Source: CAHJXF01 sp964657795 (lineage in GTDB: Bacteria > Pseudomonadota > Gammaproteobacteria > Burkholderiales > Burkholderiaceae_D). From it: a stretch of DNA of 5,872 nt. Shown piece after piece: positions 1 through 5,852 of the stretch; position 1 is the first letter of the stretch; each line of letters begins with the position of its first letter. Under the pieces are notes generated by a model that saw only the letters and a program-made list of their open reading frames with translations, was not told where the DNA came from and made no database searches. The position numbers were made by a program, and so were the translations under genes. The stretch is from assembly GCA_964657795.1 (NCBI GenBank), contig CAZZWS010000241.1, positions 1 through 5,872 of the forward strand, given 5' to 3'.

Positions 1-1
1 G

Positions 2-160
2 TCGTCGTTCGTCGACGACCTCGGCGCCGATTCGCTCGACACCGTGGAACTCGTGATGGCCCTCGAAGACGAATTCGAGACCGAGATCCCCGACGAGGAA
101 GCCGAGAAGATCACCACCGTGCAGCAGGCGATCGACTACGTCAGCTCGCACAAGAAATAA
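2..160 (+). CDS. acpP: Acyl carrier protein, C-terminal part (5' end outside window)
   Basis: The reading frame is open from the window edge and gives 52 residues ending in TAA. Acyl carrier protein is a small acidic cytoplasmic protein that carries growing fatty acyl chains as thioesters on a phosphopantetheine arm. The attachment motif Asp-Ser-Leu is visible, with the modified serine encoded at 32-34, inside the family signature DLGADSLDTVELVMALE. The later stretch IPDEEAEKITTVQQAIDYV matches the family's third and fourth helices almost residue for residue. The full protein is normally about 78-80 residues, so roughly the first 25 are missing to the left. fabF follows 42 bases after the stop, the usual pairing of carrier and elongating enzyme. 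The identification is very secure; only the start is unseen. Confidence 0.97.
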   Translation, partial: SSFVDDLGADSLDTVELVMALEDEFETEIPDEEAEKITTVQQAIDYVSSHKK

Positions 161-202
161 GTTGTTCCAGGCCCGTCCTTCGTACCGAACCATCGCCTTC
201 GC

Positions 203-1435
203 ATGAGTCGTCGTCGCGTCGTCATCACCGGTCTCGGCATCATCTCTCCGGTCGGCAACACGATCCCGGAGGCGTGGGCCAACATCCTCGCCGGCAAGTC
301 GGGGATCGGTCCGATCACCCGCTTCGACGCGTCGGCGATGCCTTGCCGCATCGCCGGTGAAGTCAGGGGCTTCGACATCGAGCAGTACATCGCCGCGAAG
401 GAGGCGCGCCACATGGATACGTTCATCCATTACGGCGTCGCGGCGGGCATCCAGGCGTTCAACGACAGCGGCCTGCAGGTCACCGAGGAGAACGCGGAGC
501 GCATCGGTGTCATCGTGGGCTCCGGCATCGGCGGCCTGCCGATGATCGAGGACACCTGCATCGAGCTCGCGGCCCGTGGTCCGCGACGCGTGTCGCCGTT
601 CTTCGTGCCGGCGTCGATCATCAACATGGTCTCCGGGCAGTTGTCGATCCACTTCGGCATGAAGGGTCCGAGCTACGGCATCGTCAGCGCCTGCACGACC
701 GGCCTGCATTGCATCGGCGACGCGGGACGCCTGATCGAATACGGCGACGCGGACGTGATGCTCGCGGGCGGCGCCGAGTCCACCATCTCGCCGCTCGGCA
801 TCGGCGGCTTCGTGGCCGCACGCGCGATGACGTTGCGCAACGACGACCCGCAGACCGCCAGCAGGCCGTGGGACAAGGACCGCGACGGCTTCGTGCTCGG
901 CGAGGGCGCCGGCGTGATGGTGCTCGAGGAATACGAACACGCGAAGAAGCGCGGCGCGAACATCATCGCCGAACTGATCGGCTACGGCATGAGTTCGGAC
1001 GCGTATCACATCACCGCACCCAACGCCGACGGTCCTCGGCGCGGGATGATCAACGCCTTGCGCAACGCGGACGTCTCGTTCGACGGCGTGCAGTACGTCA
1101 ACGCGCACGGCACGTCGACGCCGCTCGGCGACAGGAACGAGACGGTGGCCATCAAGAATGCGTTCGGCGAGGCCGCGGCGAAGCTCGTCGTCAACTCGAC
1201 CAAGTCGATGACCGGGCACCTGCTCGGCGCGGCCGGCGGCATCGAGGGCGTGTTCACGGCGCTTGCGATCCGCGACCAGGTGTCGCCGCCGACGATCAAC
1301 ATCTTCAACCAGGACCCCGAGTGCGACCTCGACTACTGCGCCAAGGAGGCGCGGCAGATGAAGATCGACGTGGCCCTGTCCAATTCCTTCGGGTTCGGTG
1401 GCACCAACGGCACGATGGTGCTGCGCCGCCTGTGA
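203..1435 (+). CDS. fabF: 3-oxoacyl-[acyl-carrier-protein] synthase II (FabF)
   Basis: This 410-residue cytoplasmic enzyme condenses malonyl-ACP with an acyl-ACP to lengthen fatty acids by two carbons, releasing CO2. The length fits the family (about 410-415). Catalytic residues are in place: nucleophile Cys164 in SACTTG, His302 in NAHGTSTP, Lys334 in NSTKSMTGH and His339 in the same block. The glycine-rich C-terminal motif NSFGFGGTN is at about 394-402. The start is chosen because MSRRRVVITGLG is the typical FabF N-terminus. No Shine-Dalgarno sequence is visible before it, so coupling to acpP translation or a leaderless-like weak site is possible. FabF (type II, long-chain and temperature-responsive) is preferred over FabB because of the sequence style and the acpP neighbour. 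No truncation or missing residue is seen. Confidence 0.97.
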   Translation: MSRRRVVITGLGIISPVGNTIPEAWANILAGKSGIGPITRFDASAMPCRIAGEVRGFDIEQYIAAKEARHMDTFIHYGVAAGIQAFNDSGLQVTEENAERIGVIVGSGIGGLPMIEDTCIELAARGPRRVSPFFVPASIINMVSGQLSIHFGMKGPSYGIVSACTTGLHCIGDAGRLIEYGDADVMLAGGAESTISPLGIGGFVAARAMTLRNDDPQTASRPWDKDRDGFVLGEGAGVMVLEEYEHAKKRGANIIAELIGYGMSSDAYHITAPNADGPRRGMINALRNADVSFDGVQYVNAHGTSTPLGDRNETVAIKNAFGEAAAKLVVNSTKSMTGHLLGAAGGIEGVFTALAIRDQVSPPTINIFNQDPECDLDYCAKEARQMKIDVALSNSFGFGGTNGTMVLRRL

Positions 1436-1495
1436 AGACGCCGCGTTGAAGCGCTGCCGGTTCTTCGACCTTCCGCTGCGCCTCTCCATTCCCGC

Positions 1496-1954
1496 ATGAG
1501 CCTTTCGGCGCGCATCGTGTTGCGGCCGTCGAGCACCCTGGCGGTCTGCGAATCGCTGCTCGCAGCCGGCGGCCTCGTCGTCGCGACCGGTGCGCTCGTC
1601 GCGCGCTGGTCCGCTGCGGGCGGGGTCGTCGCGATGCTCGCGATCGGCTGTGGCGTGCTGTCGCTCCTGTGGATCGAGCGCCGTTCGCCGGCGACCGTCG
1701 TCGTGTCCGACCGGCTCGAGGTCGGCTTGACGACGGGCGATCCGCGTGCGGACGACGGAGCCTCGTGGCAGCTCGCCGAAGGGACGATGGTCTGGCCGGG
1801 CTTCTCCGTCGTCGCGCTGACCCGCGATGGTCGCGAGCGTCGGACGCTGCCGGTCCTCGATCGTGATCTGGATCGTCGGGATCGCCGCGCGCTGCATCGT
1901 TTCCTGTTGTGGACCGTGCGTGGCGGCGCGGGCAGCCGGCCGCCGGACGCCTGA
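1496..1954 (+). CDS. YgfX/CptA-like small inner-membrane protein, function uncertain
   Basis: This 152-residue protein has two hydrophobic helices close together near its N-terminus (about 14-36 and 39-60), a short Glu-Arg-Arg turn, and then a soluble domain of about 90 residues. The soluble part has short beta-like stretches (ATVVVSDRLEV, WPGFSVVALTR) followed by an Arg/Asp-rich segment ending in ALHRFLLW. Two N-terminal helices followed by a small domain ending in an Arg-rich helix with a terminal Leu/Trp pattern resemble the YgfX (CptA) family. In E. coli that protein is paired with SdhE and has been described as a membrane toxin; no SdhE-like partner is present here. A hypothetical gene of this type commonly lies between fabF and rpoE in betaproteobacteria. 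No Shine-Dalgarno site is visible before the ATG. The stop overlaps the rpoE start by one base. The gene is secure, the family assignment is moderate, and the function is unknown. Confidence 0.75.
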   Translation: MSLSARIVLRPSSTLAVCESLLAAGGLVVATGALVARWSAAGGVVAMLAIGCGVLSLLWIERRSPATVVVSDRLEVGLTTGDPRADDGASWQLAEGTMVWPGFSVVALTRDGRERRTLPVLDRDLDRRDRRALHRFLLWTVRGGAGSRPPDA

Positions 1955-2562
1955 TGGAACCGACGACCGAACGCGAAGTCGATCAGGTGCTGGTCGAGCG
2001 CGTGCAGCGCGGCGACAAGAAAGCCTTCGAGCTTCTCGTCGTCAAGTACCAGCGCAAGATCAATCGTCTGGTCAGCCGCCTCGTGCGCGATGCCGCCGAG
2101 ATCGAGGACGTGACGCAGGAAGCGTTCATCAAGGCCTACCGGGCGCTCCCCCAGTTCCGCGGCGACAGTGCGTTCTATACGTGGCTCTACCGCATCGCCA
2201 TCAACACCGCGAAGAACTATCTCGCCTCGCAGGGTCGTCGGGCGCCGACGACGACCGGCAGCGATGCGGAAGAAGCGGAAACTTTCGATGACGCAGACCA
2301 ACTAAGGGATATCAACACACCCGAGTCGCTGCTGATGAGCAAGCAGGTTGGCGAGACGGTCGGGCGGGCGATGGAGGCGTTGCCGGAGGAACTCCGGACC
2401 GCCATCCAGCTCCGGGAAATCGAAGGCATGAGTTACGAGGACATCGCGGCGGCCATGAACTGCCCGATCGGTACGGTGCGGTCGCGCATCTTCCGGGCAC
2501 GCGAATCGATCGCTGCCGAGTTGCGACCTTTGTTGGGGACATCCAAGGACAAGAGGTGGTAG
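1954..2562 (+). CDS. rpoE: RNA polymerase sigma-E factor (RpoE/AlgU)
   Basis: This 202-residue ECF sigma factor directs RNA polymerase to envelope-stress promoters. Region sigma-2 spans about 24-90 and includes the near-invariant blocks QEAFIKAYRALPQFRG and FYTWLYRIAINTAKNYL, which contact core polymerase and the -10 element. A variable acidic linker covers about 97-130. Region sigma-4 spans about 132-188, with the helix-turn-helix SYEDIAAAMNCPIGTVRSRIF that reads the -35 element. E. coli RpoE is 191 residues; the extra length is a short C-terminal tail (LGTSKDKRW). I chose the ATG at 1954 because it leaves the family's usual short lead before DQVLVERV. A GTG at 1909 in the same frame would add 15 residues that look like read-through of the upstream gene. 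The start lies in a TGATG overlap with no clear Shine-Dalgarno site, so translational coupling is likely. Activity is expected to be held down by RseA, encoded 2 bases downstream. Confidence 0.97.
   Translation: MEPTTEREVDQVLVERVQRGDKKAFELLVVKYQRKINRLVSRLVRDAAEIEDVTQEAFIKAYRALPQFRGDSAFYTWLYRIAINTAKNYLASQGRRAPTTTGSDAEEAETFDDADQLRDINTPESLLMSKQVGETVGRAMEALPEELRTAIQLREIEGMSYEDIAAAMNCPIGTVRSRIFRARESIAAELRPLLGTSKDKRW
2552..2559 (+). promoter_or_regulatory. Strong ribosome-binding site for rseA
   Basis: AGAGGTGG lies inside the last codons of rpoE, 5 bases before the ATG at 2565. It is the clearest Shine-Dalgarno sequence in the window and favours 2565 over the in-frame GTG at 2556, which lies within the site itself. 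Confidence 0.75.
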
Positions 2563-2564
2563 CC

Positions 2565-3194
2565 ATGAACGCAGAAAAAATTCCCGATCCCACGACCGCG
2601 GCTGCTGTCATCGATCCCCATGGCGGGGATCCCCGCATGCACGTGTCGGCTTTCGTCGATGGCGAACTCGCCGAGGCCGATATCGACCGCGTCATCGATG
2701 CGCTGCTGGCCTCGGACGACCTGGCCGACTTCTGGGCCGACGCGCATCGCGCCGGCGACTGGATGCGCTCGGACGAGGTCGTGGGCGTCGGCGACGGGAG
2801 TACGTTCCTGCGACGCTTCTCGGCGCAGCTCGCCAACGAGCCATCGATCGTCGCGCCGAAGCGCGGCGGTCGTTCGCGATCGCGCAGGTTCTGGATCCGC
2901 ACCGGCCTGCCCGGCGCCTCGGTCGCCGCCGCGCTCTTGGTCGTCGCGTGGGTCGCGTCACCGCTCGGCGGCGACGACAAGTCGGCTGCCGTGCCGTCGG
3001 TCGCCATCATCCAGACGCCGCGCATCGACGAGGCCGCGGTCCGCCCGACCGAATTCAAGACCGTCGATCCTGACCGCCTCGCGGACTATCTCGCCGCGCA
3101 TCGCGACGTGACGCCGTTCGCGTATCGCGGCACCGCGTCGGCACGCCCGGCCTCGTTCACCGGCACGCCGGTCGACCCGTCGACGAATCGCTGA
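2565..3194 (+). CDS. rseA: Sigma-E anti-sigma factor RseA (MucA-like)
   Basis: This 209-residue single-span inner-membrane protein sequesters RpoE in the cytoplasm. The RseA/MucA N-terminal domain is seen at about 26-70, with the signature VSAFVDGELAEADIDRVIDAL and a following Trp/His-rich helix (FWADAHRAGDWMRSD). A basic patch RGGRSRSRR-like (100-108) precedes one hydrophobic segment at about 117-133, giving a cytoplasmic N-terminus and periplasmic C-terminus. The periplasmic tail ends with DRLADYLAAHRDVTPFAYRG, resembling the conserved 'YL-AH' motif near the C-terminus of MucA-type proteins, the part bound by RseB. Length is close to E. coli RseA (216). The first 24 residues are extra relative to the core domain; an alternative ATG at 2637 (Met25) would remove them. 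It starts 2 bases after rpoE and ends 3 bases before rseB. Release of RpoE should require sequential proteolysis by DegS/AlgW and RseP encoded elsewhere. Confidence 0.93.
   Translation: MNAEKIPDPTTAAAVIDPHGGDPRMHVSAFVDGELAEADIDRVIDALLASDDLADFWADAHRAGDWMRSDEVVGVGDGSTFLRRFSAQLANEPSIVAPKRGGRSRSRRFWIRTGLPGASVAAALLVVAWVASPLGGDDKSAAVPSVAIIQTPRIDEAAVRPTEFKTVDPDRLADYLAAHRDVTPFAYRGTASARPASFTGTPVDPSTNR
2613..2636 (+). repeat. Hairpin overlapping a 14-base perfect palindrome in the 5' part of rseA
   Basis: GATCCCC (2613-2619) and GGGGATC (2625-2631) form a 7-bp stem with a 5-base ATGGC loop. The second arm is also the left half of a perfect palindrome, GCGGGGATCCCCGC (2623-2636), which ends immediately before the in-frame ATG at 2637. 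The two pairings exclude one another. The sequence facts are certain; a function is only a possibility, since the stretch also encodes residues 17-24 of RseA. Confidence 0.55.
3159..3184 (+). repeat. Two adjacent inverted repeats at the rseA-rseB junction
   Basis: ACCGGC-AC-GCCGGT (3159-3172) and GTCGAC-CC-GTCGAC (3171-3184) are two perfect inverted repeats sharing two bases. Each can fold as a 5-bp stem with a 4-base loop. They lie in the last codons of rseA, 13 bases before the rseB ATG. Short palindromes are common in GC-rich coding DNA, so any role in translation or RNA processing is unproven. Confidence 0.35.
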
Positions 3195-3197
3195 TCG

Positions 3198-4295
3198 ATG
3201 ACGGGATCCACAGCCGCGCGCCAGGCGGAGCATGCATGCGCGGCATCGGGTTCCCGGGAGCCTTCCGCCACGCACGTCGATGATCGCCTTCGTCATCGTG
3301 CGGCGAGGAAGATCGCGACGGTGGCGCTCGCCGTCGTGGTGTGCGGCGGTTCGCCTGGGGCATCACTTGCGGCATCCGTCGAAGCAGGGGGCCAACCGAC
3401 CGATGCGACCAGCCTGCTGACGCGCATCCAGCAGGCCGCCCAACGCGAGAACTACAGCGGTACCTACGTCCACCAGCAGGGCAATCAGGTCCAGTCCTCG
3501 CGCGTCGTGCACCTGCTCGACAAGACCGGCGAGCACGAGAAGCTCGAGCTGCTCGATGGCCAGGAGCGCGAGTTCATCCGCAACAACGACGACGTTCGCT
3601 GCTACGTGCCGGACACGAAGGTCCTGCTCGTCGAGAAGCGCGCGCGCTACGACACGTTCCCGGCCTTGTTGACCACCGAGCCGGTCGATATCGATCGTTA
3701 CTACAAGCTGGCGGTGCAAGGGACGGACCGGGTCGCGGGTCGCGTGGCCCGGCTCGTCGTGCTGGAGGCTCGCGATCAGCAGCGCTACGGCTACCGTCTC
3801 TGGTTCGACCGCGACACCTCGCTGCTGCTGAAGGCGCAGACGATCGGCGACAAGGGCGTCACCATCGAGCAGGTCGCCTTCACCGAGGTCGCGATCGGCG
3901 GCGCCATCGATTCGTCGCGCGTCAAGCCGAGCGTGGCCAACACCGACGGGTGGCGCATCGAGACCAACCGGATGGTGCCGGTCGATCTCGCCAAGGCCGG
4001 CTGGTCGATGTCGCAGCCGGTGGCGGGCTTCCATCAGGTCATGGTCGTGCGTCGTGCGTTCGGTGGTCGCGAGGACATCGGTCAGATGGTCTATTCGGAC
4101 GGACTGGCCGCCATCTCGATCTTCATCGAGCCCGTCGCCCCGCGCGACGCGGTCGAGGGCGATGCGGTGAAGGGGCCGGTCAACGTCGTCATGAAACGAC
4201 ATGGCGACTTCTGGTTGACCATCGTCGGCGACGCGCCGGCGTCGTCGATCCGGCAGATGGCCAACGCCATCGACTTCAAGGCGCCCGCGAAATAG
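3198..4295 (+). CDS. rseB: Periplasmic sigma-E regulator RseB (MucB-like)
   Basis: This 365-residue exported protein binds the periplasmic part of RseA and shields it from site-1 cleavage; in E. coli it also senses off-pathway lipopolysaccharide. A hydrophobic segment at about 39-58 ending in GASLAA gives a Sec-type signal peptide with cleavage near residues 58-60, leaving a mature protein of about 305 residues, as expected for the family. The mature part starts with the family-like block LLTRIQQAAQRENYSGTYVH and has the N-terminal LolA-like domain (about 70-240, including EFIRNNDDVRCYVPDTK) and the C-terminal domain (about 255-363, including GWSMSQPVAGFHQV and YSDGLAAISIFIEP). The N-region before the hydrophobic core is unusually long (37 residues), and I found no alternative in-frame start codon before it. 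There is no convincing Shine-Dalgarno site; the 3-base gap after rseA suggests coupling. No canonical lipobox is present around Cys49. Confidence 0.93.
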   Translation: MTGSTAARQAEHACAASGSREPSATHVDDRLRHRAARKIATVALAVVVCGGSPGASLAASVEAGGQPTDATSLLTRIQQAAQRENYSGTYVHQQGNQVQSSRVVHLLDKTGEHEKLELLDGQEREFIRNNDDVRCYVPDTKVLLVEKRARYDTFPALLTTEPVDIDRYYKLAVQGTDRVAGRVARLVVLEARDQQRYGYRLWFDRDTSLLLKAQTIGDKGVTIEQVAFTEVAIGGAIDSSRVKPSVANTDGWRIETNRMVPVDLAKAGWSMSQPVAGFHQVMVVRRAFGGREDIGQMVYSDGLAAISIFIEPVAPRDAVEGDAVKGPVNVVMKRHGDFWLTIVGDAPASSIRQMANAIDFKAPAK

Positions 4296-4344
4296 GCCGC
4301 GCCGTCCGCGGGTGGTGGGGACTGCTGGCATGATGGCGTCTGCA

Positions 4345-4364
4345 CGCGGCACCGGTGGGCCGCG
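4345..4364 (+). other. Hairpin in the rseB-mucD spacer
   Basis: CGCGGC (4345-4350) and GCCGCG (4359-4364) pair as a perfect 6-bp stem with an 8-base loop. Only a short T run (ATCTTTCC) follows, so it is at best a weak intrinsic terminator or attenuator. It could also stabilise the upstream message or affect access to the mucD start 18 bases downstream. It is the only clear structure in the 87-base spacer at 4296-4382. Confidence 0.4.
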
Positions 4365-4372
4365 ATCTTTCC

Positions 4373-4378
4373 GGGAAG
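4373..4378 (+). promoter_or_regulatory. Probable ribosome-binding site for the protease gene
   Basis: GGGAAG lies 4 bases before the ATG at 4383. It is a partial, rather close Shine-Dalgarno match and supports this start over Met12, which would lose the basic N-region of the signal peptide. Confidence 0.45.
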
Positions 4379-4382
4379 TCCC

Positions 4383-5852
4383 ATGCGCAGTGTCCTGACG
4401 GCGTCCGTGCCAGCCATGTTCGCGAGCGCCTTCATCGTGTTGTCGTCGCTGGCAACGCCTCCGGTCGCGGCCCAGACGCGCGAACTCCCCGACTTCGCCG
4501 ATCTCGTCGAGCGTGTCGGCCCGGCCGTCGTCAACATCCGGACCACGGAGCGGCAACGCGCAGGTCCGTCGGGTGACGCGGACGACGACGACATGCAGGA
4601 GCTCTTTCGCCGCTTCTTCGGCGCGCCCGGCCAGCGCGGCACGCCCTCGCCCGACGCCGCGCCGGACCGTACGCCGAAGCGTCGCGCGGTTCCGCCCACC
4701 GCCGAGGAAGTGCCGCGTGGCGTGGGCTCCGGCTTCATCCTGTCGGCCGATGGGTACGTGATGACCAACGCGCACGTGGTCGAGAACGCCTCGACCATCT
4801 ACGTGACGTTGACCGACAAGCGCGAGTTCAAGGGCAAGGTGATCGGCGCCGACAAGCGGACCGACGTGGCGCTCGTCAAGATCGAGGCGACCAATCTGCC
4901 GCGGCTCGCGATCGGTGATTCGAAGGCCATCCGTGTCGGCCAGTGGGTCCTCGCGATCGGGTCGCCGTTCGGTCTCGAGAACACGGTGACCGCCGGCATC
5001 GTCAGCGCCAAGGCGCGCGAGACCGGTGAATCGTTCCCGTTCATCCAGACCGACGTCGCCATCAACCCGGGCAATTCGGGGGGTCCGTTGATCAACATGC
5101 GTGGCGAGGCGATCGGCATCAACTCGCAGATCCTGTCGGGCACGGGCGGCAGCATCGGCATCTCGTTCGCGATCCCGATCGACGATGCGATGCGGGTCGT
5201 CGAACAGCTCAAGAACACCGGTCGCGTGCGGCGCGGTCGCCTCGGCGTCGAGATCCGCGAGGTCGGCAAGGAGGTGGCCGAAGCGATGGGGATCAAGGCG
5301 CAGGGCGCTCTGGTCACGCGCGTCGAGGCGGGCTCGCCTGCCGAGAAGGCCGGCGTGATGGGCGGCGACATCATCGTCAAGTTCGATGGCAAGACGATCG
5401 AGAAGTCCGTCGACCTGCCGCGTGCGGTCGGCGACACCAAGCCGGGTAACAAGTCGACGTTGACGGTGCTGCGGAAGGGCGTCTCGAAGGACATCGCGAT
5501 CGTGGTCGCCGAACTCGACGCCGACCCGAAGCGCGTCGACAAGACGCCGGAGCCACCGAAGCCGGCAGTCGCCAACGGGCTGGGCCTGTCGGTGGTCGAC
5601 CTGCCGGACGACAAGCGCAAGCAGCTCGGCATCGCGGGTGGGGTGGTGGTCGATTCGGTCGAGGGACCTGCGTCGACAGCGGGGATTCGCCGTGAGGACA
5701 TCATCTTGAGTCTCAACAATGTCGATGCGATCAGTGCGAAGCAGTTCAATGAGCAGGTTTCGAAGCTCGATTCGAAGAAGCAGGCGTTCGTGTTGGTGAG
5801 GCGGCAGGAGAATGTGTTCTATCTGCCCATTCGGCCGTTGCCGGTGCAGTAG
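4383..5852 (+). CDS. mucD: Periplasmic HtrA-family serine protease, MucD/DegP/DegQ type
   Basis: This 489-residue protease/chaperone degrades misfolded envelope proteins. A signal peptide is visible: Arg2, a hydrophobic core at about 7-24, and cleavage after Ala30 in PVAA-Q. The trypsin-like domain spans about 40-275 with a complete catalytic triad: His131 in TNAHVV, Asp161 in RTDVALVKI and Ser232 in INPGNSGGPL. Residues about 56-110 form a polar, Asp/Pro/Arg-rich loop with LFRRFFG, matching the regulatory LA-loop region of DegP/DegQ. PDZ1 covers about 285-378 (starting RRGRLGVEI) and PDZ2 about 396-487 (GLGLSVVDL to the end). Two PDZ domains and a cleavable signal argue for MucD/DegP rather than membrane-anchored DegS/AlgW with one PDZ. 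The length fits the family (about 470-500). Position behind rpoE-rseA-rseB suggests sigma-E control, though I see no convincing sigma-E promoter in the spacer. Codon third positions become more T/G-rich in the last 150-200 bases. degP/degQ are possible alternative symbols. Confidence 0.93.
   Translation: MRSVLTASVPAMFASAFIVLSSLATPPVAAQTRELPDFADLVERVGPAVVNIRTTERQRAGPSGDADDDDMQELFRRFFGAPGQRGTPSPDAAPDRTPKRRAVPPTAEEVPRGVGSGFILSADGYVMTNAHVVENASTIYVTLTDKREFKGKVIGADKRTDVALVKIEATNLPRLAIGDSKAIRVGQWVLAIGSPFGLENTVTAGIVSAKARETGESFPFIQTDVAINPGNSGGPLINMRGEAIGINSQILSGTGGSIGISFAIPIDDAMRVVEQLKNTGRVRRGRLGVEIREVGKEVAEAMGIKAQGALVTRVEAGSPAEKAGVMGGDIIVKFDGKTIEKSVDLPRAVGDTKPGNKSTLTVLRKGVSKDIAIVVAELDADPKRVDKTPEPPKPAVANGLGLSVVDLPDDKRKQLGIAGGVVVDSVEGPASTAGIRREDIILSLNNVDAISAKQFNEQVSKLDSKKQAFVLVRRQENVFYLPIRPLPVQ

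Noticed and set aside
1436..1495. Sigma-E promoter or terminator between fabF and the YgfX-like gene
   Set aside because: No -35-like GGAAC element at a usable distance from a -10, and no stem longer than about 3 bp followed by a T run.
1856..1886. Clustered GATCGT/GATCG-like short repeats near the end of the YgfX-like gene
   Set aside because: They encode alternating Asp/Arg residues in an Arg-rich helix and are irregular in spacing; codon bias explains them better than a repeat element.
1909..1953. GTG at 1909 as an earlier rpoE start
   Set aside because: It would add 15 residues unlike any RpoE N-terminus, encoded wholly within the upstream gene; the ATG at 1954 gives the family's normal N-terminus.
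1333..2301. Minus-strand open frame of 322 codons across the fabF end, the YgfX-like gene and rpoE
   Set aside because: It covers three + strand genes with better support, and its translation is dominated by Arg/Ser/Pro runs expected from an antisense GC-rich frame.
2556..2564. GTG at 2556 as the rseA start
   Set aside because: It lies inside the AGAGGTGG ribosome-binding site and has no site of its own; ATG at 2565 is correctly spaced.
3242..3262. Lipoprotein signal for RseB
   Set aside because: The cysteine at residue 49 (encoded at 3342-3344) follows Val-Val-Val inside the hydrophobic core and does not fit a lipobox; the later Ala-rich site fits ordinary signal peptidase cleavage.
3363..4775. 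Long open frame on the minus strand (470 codons) opposite rseB and the start of mucD
   Set aside because: It spans two well-identified + strand genes, has a repetitive Arg/Gly/Asp/Val-rich composition typical of antisense frames in GC-rich DNA, and shows no recognisable domain.
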